The position numbers and the translations under genes are program-made. From the NCBI RefSeq assembly GCF_001751365.1, contig NZ_LJGT01000041.1, positions 366,208-430,207 on the forward strand: a stretch of DNA of 64,000 bases, given 5' to 3'. Position 1 is the stretch's first letter. The number at the start of each line of letters is the position of its first letter. The DNA is from Streptomyces abyssalis (GTDB lineage Bacteria > Actinomycetota > Actinomycetes > Streptomycetales > Streptomycetaceae). The notes under the pieces are model-generated. The model was given only the letters and a program-made list of their open reading frames with translations, ran no database searches and had not been told where the DNA came from. This document shows, in pieces, positions 15,957 to 25,291 of this stretch.

Positions 15957-15995
15957 GGGCGTATCCACAGGCGTGAGCCGTCTGTGGATACGCCC
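15957..15995 (+). terminator. second intra-operon hairpin
   Basis: GGGCGTATCCACAG (15957-15970) and CTGTGGATACGCCC (15982-15995) form a perfect 14-bp stem with an 11-nt loop. It is the second strong hairpin in the 193-bp gap between the lipoprotein and ATPase genes. Confidence 0.65.
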
Positions 15996-16066
15996 GTGAC
16001 CGTCCCAGCCCCCGCCGGTACAGGCCGAACCCTCCACTGAACAGCAGCGTTTCAGGAGAGTGCGTC

Positions 16067-17746
16067 ATCTCAACGTCCAGCAGCAGCCCACCGGCGGCCG
16101 CCGACGCGGCGGGCCCCGAAGGCGGCGCGGCCTCCCGGCCGGCCGTCGAACTGCACGGCATCACCAAGCGGTTCCCGGGGGTCGTGGCCAACCACGACAT
16201 CGACTTCGCCGTCCGCCGCGGCACCGTGCACGCCCTCGTCGGTGAGAACGGCGCGGGCAAGTCGACCCTGATGAAGATCCTCTACGGCATGCAGAAGCCG
16301 GACGAGGGCACCATCACCGTCGACGGCGAACAGGTCTCCTTCGCCACGCCCGGCGACGCCATCGCGCGCGGAATCGGCATGGTGCACCAGCACTTCATGC
16401 TCGCCGACAACCTCACGGTCCTCGAGAACACCGTGCTCGGCGCCGAAGGCCTGCACGGCATCGGCGCACAGGCGCGTAAGAAGGTCAAGGAGCTGTCGGA
16501 CGCGTACCGGCTGGGCATACGCCCCGATGTGCTCGTGGAGGATCTCGGCGTCGCCGACCGGCAGCGCGTGGAGATCCTCAAGGTCCTCTACCGCGGCGCG
16601 CGGACGCTGATCCTCGACGAGCCCACGGCGGTGCTCGTGCCGCAGGAAGTCGACGCGCTCTTCGAGAACCTCCGGGAGCTGAAGGCCGAGGGCCTCACGG
16701 TGCTGTTCATCTCGCACAAGCTGGGCGAGGTCCTCTCCGTGGCCGACGACATCACCGTCATACGGCGCGGTACGACCGTCGCCTCGGTGAAGCCCGGGGA
16801 GACGACGCCGAAGCAGCTCGCGGAGCTGATGGTCGGCAGCGAACTGCCTTCGCCCGAGACCCGCGAGTCGACGGTGACGACCACGCCGATGCTGACCGTC
16901 GCGGGGCTGCGGCTGTGCGCGACCGACGCCGACGGCGCCGAGCGCGAGGTCCTGGACGGCATCCGGTTCACCATCCACAAGGGCGAAGTCCTCGGCGTCG
17001 CGGGCGTGGAGGGCAACGGCCAGGCCGAACTCGTCGAGGCCGTCATGGGCATGCGCGAGCTCGACGCCGGCACCGTCACCCTCGACGGCGAGGACGTCAC
17101 GTCGCGCTCCACACGCGAGCGCCGCGAAGGCGGCATCGGCTACATCCCCGAGGACCGGCACCGGCACGGACTTCTGCTGGAGGGCACCCTCTGGGAGAAC
17201 CGCATGCTCGGGCACGTCACCGAAGTGCCCAACAGCAAGGGCCAGTTGCTCGACCTCTCAGGGGCGCGGACGGACACCGCGCGCATCGTCGCCGAATACG
17301 ACGTCCGTACGCCCGGCATCGAGGTCACCGCGGCCTCGCTCTCCGGCGGCAACCAGCAGAAGCTGATCGTCGGACGCGAGATGAGCCACGGCCCCAAGCT
17401 GCTGATCGCCGCACATCCCACGCGAGGTGTGGACGTCGGCGCGCAGGCCCAGATCTGGGACCAGATACGTGAGGCACGCCGCGAGGGCCTGGCCGTGCTG
17501 CTGATCTCCGCCGACCTGGACGAGCTGATCGGGCTCTCCGACACCCTGCGCGTGATGTATCGCGGCCGCCTCGTCGCGGACGCCGACCCCGCCACGATCA
17601 CCCCGGAGGAGTTGGGCTCCGCCATGACGGGCGCCGCCAGCGGCCACCTCGAAGCCGGCGAGGACGACAGGGACGTTCAGGACTCCGTGCGCGACTCCGT
17701 TCAGGACTCCGTGCCGGGACAGCGGGACGGGGGTGAGGAGCGGTGA
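16067..17746 (+). CDS. nucleoside ABC transporter ATP-binding protein (two ABC domains)
   Basis: 559-residue double ATPase of the sugar/nucleoside (RbsA/NupO-like) type. Domain 1 has VELHGITKRFPGVVAN, Walker A GENGAGKST and Walker B LILDEPTAVLVP. Domain 2 (from about 285) has a degenerate Walker A GVEGNGQAE, signature LSGGNQQKLIVGREM and the family's LIAAHPTRGVDVGAQ. The frame has no ATG, GTG or TTG upstream of codon 16184, which lies inside domain 1. The only well-placed start is ATC 16067, with AGGAGAG 6 nt upstream, followed by TCA ACG TCC AGC. A non-AUG ATC start is therefore proposed. It is coupled to permease 1 by GTGA. It energises uptake with the Bmp protein. Confidence 0.88.
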   Translation: MSTSSSSPPAAADAAGPEGGAASRPAVELHGITKRFPGVVANHDIDFAVRRGTVHALVGENGAGKSTLMKILYGMQKPDEGTITVDGEQVSFATPGDAIARGIGMVHQHFMLADNLTVLENTVLGAEGLHGIGAQARKKVKELSDAYRLGIRPDVLVEDLGVADRQRVEILKVLYRGARTLILDEPTAVLVPQEVDALFENLRELKAEGLTVLFISHKLGEVLSVADDITVIRRGTTVASVKPGETTPKQLAELMVGSELPSPETRESTVTTTPMLTVAGLRLCATDADGAEREVLDGIRFTIHKGEVLGVAGVEGNGQAELVEAVMGMRELDAGTVTLDGEDVTSRSTRERREGGIGYIPEDRHRHGLLLEGTLWENRMLGHVTEVPNSKGQLLDLSGARTDTARIVAEYDVRTPGIEVTAASLSGGNQQKLIVGREMSHGPKLLIAAHPTRGVDVGAQAQIWDQIREARREGLAVLLISADLDELIGLSDTLRVMYRGRLVADADPATITPEELGSAMTGAASGHLEAGEDDRDVQDSVRDSVQDSVPGQRDGGEER

Positions 17747-18852
17747 AGAAGTTCGACAAGGACAGGCTGATCCTGGCGCTCGGCGCTCCGCTGCTCGCGA
17801 TCGTCGCCGCGCTCGTGATCACCTCCGGGGTCATCCTCACGACCGGCAAGGACCCGTTCTACGCCTTCTACGTGATGATCGACTTCGGCTCCAAGAGCGA
17901 CAGCCAGGTCTGGATCATCAACAAGGCGATCCCGTACTATCTCGCGGCGGTCGCGGTCGCCATCGGCTTCCGCATGAACCTCTTCAACATCGGGGTCGAC
18001 GGCCAATACCGCATCGCGGCCTTCTTCGCGGCCGTCGTCGGCGGATCGCTGACGCTGCCGGGCATCATCCAGATCCCGCTCGTCATCCTCGTCGCGATGG
18101 CGGTCGGTGCGATCTGGTCCAGCATCGCGGGGCTGCTGAAGATCACGCGTGGCATCCACGAGGTCGTCACCACGATCATGCTGAACTTCATCGCCGCCTC
18201 CACCATCGGGTTCTTCCTCCAGGACGGCAGGCTCGCGGAGAAGGACGGCAACCTCTTCCACACCCCGGACATCCCGGCCTCCGGCCGCTTCTTCACCATC
18301 CCGACCGACCCGGACCCGATCTACGGCACGGTCGTCGTCGCCGTACTCGTCGGCGTCGCCTACTGGTTCGTGCTCGGCCGCACCCGGTTCGGCTTCGACC
18401 TGCGGACCGTCGGCCGTTCCGAGTCGGCCGCCTCGGCGAGCGGAGTGAGCGTCAAGCGGATGGTGGTCACCTCGATGGTGCTCTCCGGCACCATCGCGGG
18501 GCTGGTCGGCATGCCGACCCTGCTCAACGCGTCGTACAACTACGGCACCGACTTCCCCGCGGGCATCGGCTTCACCGGCATCGCCATCGCGCTCCTCGGA
18601 CGCAACCACCCGGTCGGCATGGCGCTCGGCGCGCTGCTGTGGGGCTTCCTCGAACGCACGGGCACGCAACTGGAGTTCGAGGAGTACGCCCAGGAGATCG
18701 TCGGCGTGATGCAGGGCGTCATCGTCCTGTGCGTCGTCATCGCCTACGAGGTCGTACGCCGCTACGGGCTCCGCAGGCAGCAACGTCAGGTCGGCGAGCA
18801 GCTGGCCGCCCAGGCCCGCACGAGCGAGAAGAAGGCGGAGGTGTCCGCGTGA
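17743..18852 (+). CDS. nucleoside ABC transporter permease 1
   Basis: 369-residue integral membrane protein of the branched-chain/ribose permease type, with about 8-10 hydrophobic segments. It opens LILALGAPLLAIVAALVI and contains the characteristic FRMNLFNIGVDGQYRIAAF and FGFDLRTVGRSESAA cytoplasmic loop that contacts the ATPase. GTG 17743 overlaps the ATPase stop (GTGA). The C-terminus is a short charged tail. It forms the channel with permease 2. Confidence 0.9.
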   Translation: MKKFDKDRLILALGAPLLAIVAALVITSGVILTTGKDPFYAFYVMIDFGSKSDSQVWIINKAIPYYLAAVAVAIGFRMNLFNIGVDGQYRIAAFFAAVVGGSLTLPGIIQIPLVILVAMAVGAIWSSIAGLLKITRGIHEVVTTIMLNFIAASTIGFFLQDGRLAEKDGNLFHTPDIPASGRFFTIPTDPDPIYGTVVVAVLVGVAYWFVLGRTRFGFDLRTVGRSESAASASGVSVKRMVVTSMVLSGTIAGLVGMPTLLNASYNYGTDFPAGIGFTGIAIALLGRNHPVGMALGALLWGFLERTGTQLEFEEYAQEIVGVMQGVIVLCVVIAYEVVRRYGLRRQQRQVGEQLAAQARTSEKKAEVSA

Positions 18853-20243
18853 GCACGAACATCACTGCCAAGACCGGCGGGAACGGCACCGGCACTCATG
18901 GCGACGGCGCCGCGAACGGCGGCGGAAACGGCAAGGGCGGCGGCAAGGGCAACGGCAACGGGAAGCGGCCCGGGAACGGGAACGGCACCGCCACCGACCG
19001 GAAGCCGGGCGGCGGGCGGCGCAAGCTCTCGTACCCCGTCGTGCTGCTGATCGTCGCCGGAGGGCTCGTCGCCCTCTCGCTGCTCCGCATCGTCACCGGC
19101 TCGGACCAGGTCACCTCCAGCGGGCAGTACTCCAGCGCGCTGGCCGCGGCCGTCCCCATCGGCCTCGCGGGGCTCGGCGGACTGTGGTCGGAGCGCGCGG
19201 GCATCATCAACATCGGCCTCGAAGGCATGATGATGCTCGGCGCCTTCGCCGCCGGCTGGCTCGGCTGGCAGTACGGCCCGTGGGCCGCCGCCCTGGCCGG
19301 GATCGTCGGCGGCGCCCTCGGCGGCCTCATACACGCCATCGCGACCGTCACCTTCGGCGTCGACCACATCGTCTCCGGTGTCGCGGTGAACATCCTGGCG
19401 CTCGGAGTCGTGCAGTTCCTCGCCAAGCTGTGGTTCGGCGCGGAGGGCAGCGCCGCCGCCGCGGCGGGCGGCAACGACAAACAGTCGCCGCCGATGGAGG
19501 ACATGCCGACGTTCACGGTGCCCGGGCTGGCCGACGGGCTGCAGGCCGTCGAGAAACAGCACTGGTTCCTGGTCTCCGACGCCGCGGGCATCCTCGGCGC
19601 GCTCGTGAGCAACGTCTCCTGGCTGACCGTTCTCGCCGCCGCCCTGTTCGTGGGCAGCTTCTACGCGCTGTGGCGCTCGCCCTTCGGGCTGCGGCTGCGC
19701 TCGTGCGGTGAGAGCCCCGTCGCGGCGGAGACGCTCGGCGTCAACGTCCTGAAGTACAAGTACGCGGCGGTCACCGCCTCCGGCGCGCTCGCCGGCCTGG
19801 GTGGCGCGTTCCTCGCCATCGGCGTGCACATCTACCAGGACCAGCAGACGGGCGGCCGCGGCTACATCGGCCTCGCCACCATGATCTTCGGCAACTGGCG
19901 TCCGGGCGGAGTCGCCATGGGCGCCGGCCTGTTCGGCTTCATGGACGCGCTCCAGCTCCGCGCAGGCGGTCCGACCGTGCACGCCCTGCTGCTGCTCGTC
20001 GCCGTTCTGCTCGCGGGGCTCGCGCTGTGGAAGCTGCGCAAGGGCGGCATGGTGCAGGCGGTCATCAGTGGCGTGACGGCCGTGGCGCTGCTCATGTGGT
20101 ATCTGATGACGGACACCGTCCCCCTGGAGTTCGTCGAGATGAGCCCGTACATCACCACCCTGCTGGTGCTCTCGCTCGCCGCGCAGCGGCTACGACCACC
20201 CAAGGCCATCGGCAAGTCCTACCGCCGGGGGCAAGGCACATGA
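18849..20243 (+). CDS. nucleoside ABC transporter permease 2
   Basis: 464-residue permease paired with permease 1. GTG 18849 overlaps its stop (GTGA). The first 60 residues are an unusual hydrophilic Gly/Asn/Lys tract (GNGTGTHGDGAANGG, GKGNGNGKRPGNGNG) before the first membrane helix YPVVLLIVAGGLVAL. The family motif WSERAGIINIGLEGMMMLGA and the ATPase-contact loop FGLRLRSCGESPVAAETLGV are present. The DNA of the tract is repetitive and probably prone to length change. The ATG of cytidine deaminase overlaps the stop. Confidence 0.9.
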   Translation: MSTNITAKTGGNGTGTHGDGAANGGGNGKGGGKGNGNGKRPGNGNGTATDRKPGGGRRKLSYPVVLLIVAGGLVALSLLRIVTGSDQVTSSGQYSSALAAAVPIGLAGLGGLWSERAGIINIGLEGMMMLGAFAAGWLGWQYGPWAAALAGIVGGALGGLIHAIATVTFGVDHIVSGVAVNILALGVVQFLAKLWFGAEGSAAAAAGGNDKQSPPMEDMPTFTVPGLADGLQAVEKQHWFLVSDAAGILGALVSNVSWLTVLAAALFVGSFYALWRSPFGLRLRSCGESPVAAETLGVNVLKYKYAAVTASGALAGLGGAFLAIGVHIYQDQQTGGRGYIGLATMIFGNWRPGGVAMGAGLFGFMDALQLRAGGPTVHALLLLVAVLLAGLALWKLRKGGMVQAVISGVTAVALLMWYLMTDTVPLEFVEMSPYITTLLVLSLAAQRLRPPKAIGKSYRRGQGT

Positions 20244-20653
20244 CCGCCGCCCCGGTCGGCGCCGCGGATGTCGACTGGGCGGCGCTGCGGACCGTGGCCC
20301 GGGAGGCGATGACCCGGGCCTACGCCCCCTACTCGGGGTTCCCGGTCGGCGCGGCGGCACTGGCCGACGACGGCCGCACCGTCTCCGGGTGCAACGTGGA
20401 GAACGCCGCCTTCGGCATGGCGCTGTGCGCCGAGTGCGGCCTGGTCTCGTCGCTCATCGCGTCGGGCGGCGGCCGGCTCACCGCGTTCACCTGCGTCGAC
20501 CGGCACGGCGATCTGCTGATGCCGTGCGGGCGCTGCCGTCAGCTGCTGTGGGAACACGGCGGCCCGGAGCTCCTGATGGAGACGCCGGGCGGCGTCCGCA
20601 CGCTGGCCGATCTGCTGCCGGACGCCTTCGGCCCGTCCGACCTGAAACGCTGA
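20240..20653 (+). CDS. cdd: cytidine deaminase
   Basis: 137-residue small homotetrameric-type cytidine/deoxycytidine deaminase. Motifs: YAPYSGFPVGAA, NVENAAFG, the catalytic zinc motif CAE (residues about 71-73) and PCGRCRQLL with the two other zinc cysteines. It converts imported cytidine to uridine. ATG 20240 overlaps the permease stop (ATGA), so it is co-translated with the importer. Confidence 0.94.
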   Translation: MTAAPVGAADVDWAALRTVAREAMTRAYAPYSGFPVGAAALADDGRTVSGCNVENAAFGMALCAECGLVSSLIASGGGRLTAFTCVDRHGDLLMPCGRCRQLLWEHGGPELLMETPGGVRTLADLLPDAFGPSDLKR

Positions 20654-20729
20654 GCGCGCGCCGCGCTCACCCGCTCTCTCCCGGGCCTGCCGTCCCGTCG
20701 GCCCGTTGTGTGAAGGAGACTTCCGCTCA

Positions 20730-22016
20730 ATGTCCATGGACGTCATCTCCGTCATCCGTACGAAGCGCGACCGCGGCACACTCACCCCCGGACAGATCGA
20801 CTGGGTGATCGACGCCTACACGTGCGGCGAGGTCGCCGACGAGCAGATGTCGGCGCTGGCGATGGCGATCCTGCTCAACGGGATGTCGCGGCAGGAGATC
20901 GCCCACTGGACCGGCGCGATGATCCGCTCCGGCGAGCGGATGGACTTCTCAGCCCTGGACCGCCGCACCGCCGACAAGCACTCGACGGGCGGCGTCGGCG
21001 ACAAGATCACACTCCCGCTGGCTCCGCTGGTCGCCGCCTGCGGCGCGGCGGTGCCGCAACTCTCGGGCCGCGGCCTGGGCCACACCGGCGGCACCCTGGA
21101 CAAGCTGGAGTCGATCCCGGGCTGGCGCGCGTCGCTGAGCAACGAGGAGATGCTCGGAGTCCTGCGCGAGGTGGGCGCGGTCGTCTGTGCGGCGGGCGAC
21201 GGCCTGGCCCCCGCCGACAAGAAGCTCTACGCGCTGCGCGACGTCACCGGCACCGTCGAGTCGATCCCGCTCATCGCCAGTTCCATCATGAGCAAGAAGA
21301 TCGCCGAGGGGACCGGTTCGCTGGTCCTCGATGTGAAGACCGGCTCCGGCGCCTTCATGAAGTCGGTGGACGACGCTCGTGAACTGGCTTCCACCATGGT
21401 CGAGTTGGGCAACGACCACGGCGTGCGGACGCGGGCACTGCTGACCGACATGAACACCCCGCTGGGGGCCACGGTCGGCCACGCTCTCGAAGTGCGCGAG
21501 TCCGTCGAGGTGCTGGCGGGCGGCGGCCCCGCCGACGTCGTGGAACTCACCCTCGCGCTCGCCCGCGAGATGCTCGACGCCGCCGGCCTCCCCGGCGCGG
21601 ACCCGGCGAAGGCGCTCGCCGACGGCAGCGCGATGGACCACTGGCGCCGCATGATCACCGCCCAGGGCGGCGACCCGGACGCGCTTCTGCCGGAGGCCCG
21701 CGAGAAGCAGCCCGTCATGGTGCCGTCCTCCGGAATCCTCACCCGTCTCGACGCGTACGCCGTCGGCGTCGCCGCCTGGCGGCTCGGCGCGGGCCGTGCC
21801 CGCAAGGAGGACTCCGTACAGGCGGGCGCGGGCATCGAACTCCACGCCAAGCCGGGCGACCCGGTCACGGCTGGACGACCGCTGATGACCCTGCACTCGG
21901 ACGACCCGGAGAGGTTCGCGGACGCGCTGGACGCGCTGGCGGGCGCGTACGAGATCGCACCGGAGGGCACGGAGTTCGCGGTCACGCCGATCGTGCTGGA
22001 GCGGCTGCCGGCATGA
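20730..22016 (+). CDS. deoA: thymidine phosphorylase (pyrimidine nucleoside phosphorylase)
   Basis: 428 residues, the normal length. It splits thymidine or deoxyuridine with phosphate to base and 2-deoxyribose 1-phosphate. The dimer helical domain is at the N-terminus. The phosphate site is in KHSTGGVGDKITLPL, the family signature is SGRGLGHTGGTLDKL, and SSIMSKKIAEG carries substrate residues. The start at ATG 20730 has AAGGAGA about 10 nt upstream; ATG 20736 is possible. It is the last gene of the uptake operon. Its product feeds DeoC (at 39046) through a phosphopentomutase, for which the phosphohexomutase at 43897 is not a proven match. Confidence 0.93.
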   Translation: MSMDVISVIRTKRDRGTLTPGQIDWVIDAYTCGEVADEQMSALAMAILLNGMSRQEIAHWTGAMIRSGERMDFSALDRRTADKHSTGGVGDKITLPLAPLVAACGAAVPQLSGRGLGHTGGTLDKLESIPGWRASLSNEEMLGVLREVGAVVCAAGDGLAPADKKLYALRDVTGTVESIPLIASSIMSKKIAEGTGSLVLDVKTGSGAFMKSVDDARELASTMVELGNDHGVRTRALLTDMNTPLGATVGHALEVRESVEVLAGGGPADVVELTLALAREMLDAAGLPGADPAKALADGSAMDHWRRMITAQGGDPDALLPEAREKQPVMVPSSGILTRLDAYAVGVAAWRLGAGRARKEDSVQAGAGIELHAKPGDPVTAGRPLMTLHSDDPERFADALDALAGAYEIAPEGTEFAVTPIVLERLPA

Positions 22017-22047
22017 CCGGCCACGGGCCCTGCGGTGTCCGGCTCCG

Positions 22048-23349
22048 TCAGGTCCGCGCCTCGCGGAGGCGCCGCCGGTGCACCGCGGCCGCGCTGCGCG
22101 TTCCGTAGTACGTCACACCCGCCGCGAGGGCCATCGCGCCCAGCGTCAGCGCGACCGTGGCCTCCCAGCCGCCCGCCGCGAACGCCGCCGCCCCCACGGC
22201 GCCACCGAGCGAACTGCCCGTGTAGTACGCCATCTGGTAGAGCGCCGAGGCCTGCGCACGCCCCTCCTTCGCCGTGTGACTGACGGACCCGGAGGCGACC
22301 GCGTGCCCCGCGAAGAAGCCCGCGGTGATCAGCACCAGACCGGCGACGACCGCCACCAGGCTGTCGGCCAGGCTCAGCAGCAGACCCGCCGACGCGGTGA
22401 CGATGCCGGTGTAGATCAAGCCGCGCCGCCCCAGGCGTGCGTTGAGCCTGCCCGCCGTGGCCGAAGTCGCCGCTCCCACCAGGTAGATGACGAAGACGGA
22501 GCCCACGAGCCCCTGCGACAGCCCGAAGGGCTCGGCCACCAGCCGGTAGCCGATCACCGTGTAGACGCCGCCGAAGACGACCATGAACAGCAGCCCGATC
22601 GCGTACAGCCGCACCAGCAGCGGATTGTGCAGATGCGCCGAGACCGTACGGGCCAGACCCCGCGCGTTCAGCGGGCTCGGCCGGAAGTGGCGGGCCCGCG
22701 GCGCGAGCAGCCGGAACGCCACCACGCACAGCAGCGAGGCCACGGCCACCGCCGCCAGGCCAGCGCGCCAGCCCCACGCCTCGGTGACCCAGCCGGAGAG
22801 GATGCGGCCGCTCATGCCGCCGACGCTGTTCCCCGCGACGAACAGCCCCGTGGCGCCGACCAGATACTTCCCGCGCACCTCGTCCGCGAGATAGGCCATC
22901 GCCGAGGCGGGTACGCCCGCGATCGCCGCGCCCTGCAGCGTACGCAGCGCGATCAGCGTGCCCATGTCCGGCGCCAGCGGCACCGCGAGCGCGAGCGCGA
23001 CGGCGACCGACATCGACACCGTCAGCATGCGGCGCCGCCCGAAGCGCTCGGAGAGGGCCGCCAGCGGCAGCACGGCCAGGGCCAGACCGACCGTCGCCCC
23101 GGAGACCGTCCAGCTCGCAAGGCCGGGATCGGCGTGCAGATCGCGGGAGATCTCCGGAAGCAGCGCCTGCGTGGAGTACAGCAGCGCGAAGGTCGCCAGG
23201 CCCGCGGCGAACAGCGCGAGACGCATCCTGCCGTGGCCGGGGTCGCCGGGGCTCAGCTTGGTGGATTCGGGGACGGAACCGGAGTCGGAGGCACTTGCTT
23301 CGGCGGCGGCGTCCGGGTCCGCGGACGCCTCGGTATCGGCGGAGGGCAT
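22048..23349 (-). CDS. MFS transporter
   Basis: 433 residues. A hydrophilic N-terminal stretch of about 40 residues is followed by about 12 membrane helices. The loop between helices 2 and 3 has LSERFGRRRMLT, the MFS A-motif. The shape is that of the YnfM-type arabinose-efflux-like subfamily. Substrate is unknown. It is divergent from a LysR regulator that likely controls it, and convergent with deoA over a 31-bp gap. Confidence 0.85.
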   Translation of the reverse strand: MPSADTEASADPDAAAEASASDSGSVPESTKLSPGDPGHGRMRLALFAAGLATFALLYSTQALLPEISRDLHADPGLASWTVSGATVGLALAVLPLAALSERFGRRRMLTVSMSVAVALALAVPLAPDMGTLIALRTLQGAAIAGVPASAMAYLADEVRGKYLVGATGLFVAGNSVGGMSGRILSGWVTEAWGWRAGLAAVAVASLLCVVAFRLLAPRARHFRPSPLNARGLARTVSAHLHNPLLVRLYAIGLLFMVVFGGVYTVIGYRLVAEPFGLSQGLVGSVFVIYLVGAATSATAGRLNARLGRRGLIYTGIVTASAGLLLSLADSLVAVVAGLVLITAGFFAGHAVASGSVSHTAKEGRAQASALYQMAYYTGSSLGGAVGAAAFAAGGWEATVALTLGAMALAAGVTYYGTRSAAAVHRRRLREART

Positions 23350-23376
23350 GCTTCGACGCTACGATTCCCTCACTGA

Positions 23377-23389
23377 TGCGTCCAATGCA
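23377..23389. promoter_or_regulatory. LysR-type box (T-N11-A) between MFS and lysR genes
   Basis: TGCGTCCAATGCA is a T-N11-A motif with inverted TGC/GCA arms. It is centred in the 90-bp divergent promoter region, as expected for a LysR autoregulatory site. Confidence 0.45.
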
Positions 23390-23439
23390 CAGAACGACGA
23401 AAACCGTTCCTCTCACGCATCACTCCAGCTGAGGAAGGT

Positions 23440-24381
23440 ATGTCACCGGCACGCAACGAGAAAGACATCTCAGCCACACCGGACTGGGGCGCGTCTCTCA
23501 CCCCACGCCTCGCCCAGTTCGCCGCCGTCGCCCGGCACGAGCACGTCACGCGCGCCGCGAACGAACTCGGCGTCCCTCAGTCGACGTTGAGCCGCGCCGT
23601 CACCCGCCTGGAGGAGGACCTCGGCGTCGCCCTCTTCGCCCGCCACGGCCGCACCGTCTCCCTCACCCCCGCCGGGCGCACCTTCCTGGCCTCCGCCGAG
23701 CGAGCCCTCGCAGCGGTCGAGCAGGCCGCCGAGTCCGTACGGGCCGACGCCGACCCCGGTAAGGGCAAGGTCGCCTTCGGCTTCCTGCACACCCTCGGGT
23801 GGGAGACCGTCCCCGTCCTCCTGCGGGCCTTCCGCGCCGACCACCCCCGCGTCCGCTTCGCCCTCGTGCAGAACTACGGCGAGGCGATGCTGGAGAGGCT
23901 GCGCGCCGGCGAACTCGACCTGTGCCTCACCTCACCCGTGCCCGACGCACCCGACCTCGTGGCCCGGCGCCTCGACGAACAGCGGCTGCGTCTCGTCGTA
24001 CCCGACGACCACCCGCTCGCCGGCCGCCGCCGCGTACGCCTGGCAGAGGCCGCCGACGAGCACTTCGTCACGCTGGAACGCGGCTACGGCATGCGGCGCA
24101 TTCTCGAATCCCTGTGCGCGGAGGCCGGGTTCGCACCGCGGGTCGCCTTCGAGGGCGAGGAGGCGGAGACCATCCGCGGGCTCGTCGCCGCCGGGCTCGG
24201 CGTCGCGCTGCTGCCCCCGCCGACCGTGCCGCGTCCCGGCGTGCGCGAACTGACCGTCACCGCGCCGCGGGCGGTGCGCGAGATCGGCGTCGCCTGGCTG
24301 GCGGGGCGGCCCGACACGCCGCCGGTGGCCGCGTTCAAGAGCTTTATGCTCAGCCGTCGCGGCAGGCTGCTCCCGGGATGA
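23440..24381 (+). CDS. LysR-family transcriptional regulator
   Basis: 313 residues. The winged HTH lies at about 25-85 (FAAVARHEHVTRAANELGVPQSTLSRAVTRLEEDLGVALF). The periplasmic-binding-like effector domain runs from about 105 to 300. It is divergent from the MFS gene, with a T-N11-A box between them. Effector is unknown. It has the YnfL/YnfM-like pairing seen in other bacteria. Confidence 0.88.
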   Translation: MSPARNEKDISATPDWGASLTPRLAQFAAVARHEHVTRAANELGVPQSTLSRAVTRLEEDLGVALFARHGRTVSLTPAGRTFLASAERALAAVEQAAESVRADADPGKGKVAFGFLHTLGWETVPVLLRAFRADHPRVRFALVQNYGEAMLERLRAGELDLCLTSPVPDAPDLVARRLDEQRLRLVVPDDHPLAGRRRVRLAEAADEHFVTLERGYGMRRILESLCAEAGFAPRVAFEGEEAETIRGLVAAGLGVALLPPPTVPRPGVRELTVTAPRAVREIGVAWLAGRPDTPPVAAFKSFMLSRRGRLLPG

Positions 24382-24409
24382 CGATTCCCGTACGTACGAG
24401 GAGGACAAC

Positions 24410-25291
24410 GTGAGCACACACACCGGCCACGACCACGACGACATCGACTGGGACGCCATGGCCGACCACCTCGAACGGGAAGCCGAACTGCGCGTCCCCT
24501 TCGTCGAGGAGGCCCTCGCCTGGCTGCGCGGTCTGCTCCTGGAGGGCGGCTGCGGCCCCGACACGGCCGGCCGGCTGCTCGACGTCGGCAGCGGCCCGGG
24601 TGTCTTCACGGCGTTGCTGGCGACGGCCTTCCCGCAGGCCGAAGTCGTCGCCGTCGACGGAGAACCCAACCTCCTGCAACGCGCCCGCGACCGCGCGGCA
24701 CGCGAGGGCGCCGCCTCGAACATGACCACCTTTGAGGCCCGACTCCCCGACGACATCGGGGCGTTGGGCAACGCGGACCTCATCTGGACCAGCAACGTCA
24801 TCCACCACATCGGCGACCAGCAGGCGGCGCTGGACGCGCTCGGGGCACTCGTGCGGCCCGGCGGCCTGCTCGCCGTCGTCGAACGGGGCCTCTCGCCCCG
24901 CTGCCTGCCCCGCGACATCGGAATCGGCCGGCCCGGACTCTTCGCCCGCCTGGAGGCGGCGAACGAGGAGCGCTACACCGCGATGAGGGAGGCCCTGCCG
25001 GGCCACACATCCGTGGTCGAGGACTGGCCGGCGATGCTGGCCCGCGCGGGCCTGGTACCCGCCGGCACCCGCACGTTCCTCACCGACCTTCCCGCGCCGC
25101 TGGGCCCGGAGGCCCGGGCACACCTGCGCGACCGGCTGGAGCGGAACCGGGAGACGCTGGGGGAGTGGCTCGACCCCGACGACGCCCGCGTCCTGGACAC
25201 CCTCCTCGACGCCGACGCCCCTACGGGCATCCTCAACCGCCCGGACGCGTTCTACTTGACGGCGACGACAGTCCATGCGGGGCGCCGCTGA
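24410..25291 (+). CDS. class I SAM-dependent methyltransferase
   Basis: 293 residues. Motif I LLDVGSGPGVFTAL (about 58-71), acidic loop VAVDGEPNLL, and post-I region ADLIWTSNVIHHIGD typical of Methyltransf_12/25 enzymes. The substrate is not readable. The N-terminus is His/Asp-rich (THTGHDHDDIDWD). GTG 24410 has GAGGAGGAC upstream and follows the LysR gene by 28 bp, so it may be co-transcribed. Its stop codon TGA (25289-25291) overlaps the outermost repeat of element copy 2. Confidence 0.85.
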   Translation: MSTHTGHDHDDIDWDAMADHLEREAELRVPFVEEALAWLRGLLLEGGCGPDTAGRLLDVGSGPGVFTALLATAFPQAEVVAVDGEPNLLQRARDRAAREGAASNMTTFEARLPDDIGALGNADLIWTSNVIHHIGDQQAALDALGALVRPGGLLAVVERGLSPRCLPRDIGIGRPGLFARLEAANEERYTAMREALPGHTSVVEDWPAMLARAGLVPAGTRTFLTDLPAPLGPEARAHLRDRLERNRETLGEWLDPDDARVLDTLLDADAPTGILNRPDAFYLTATTVHAGRR

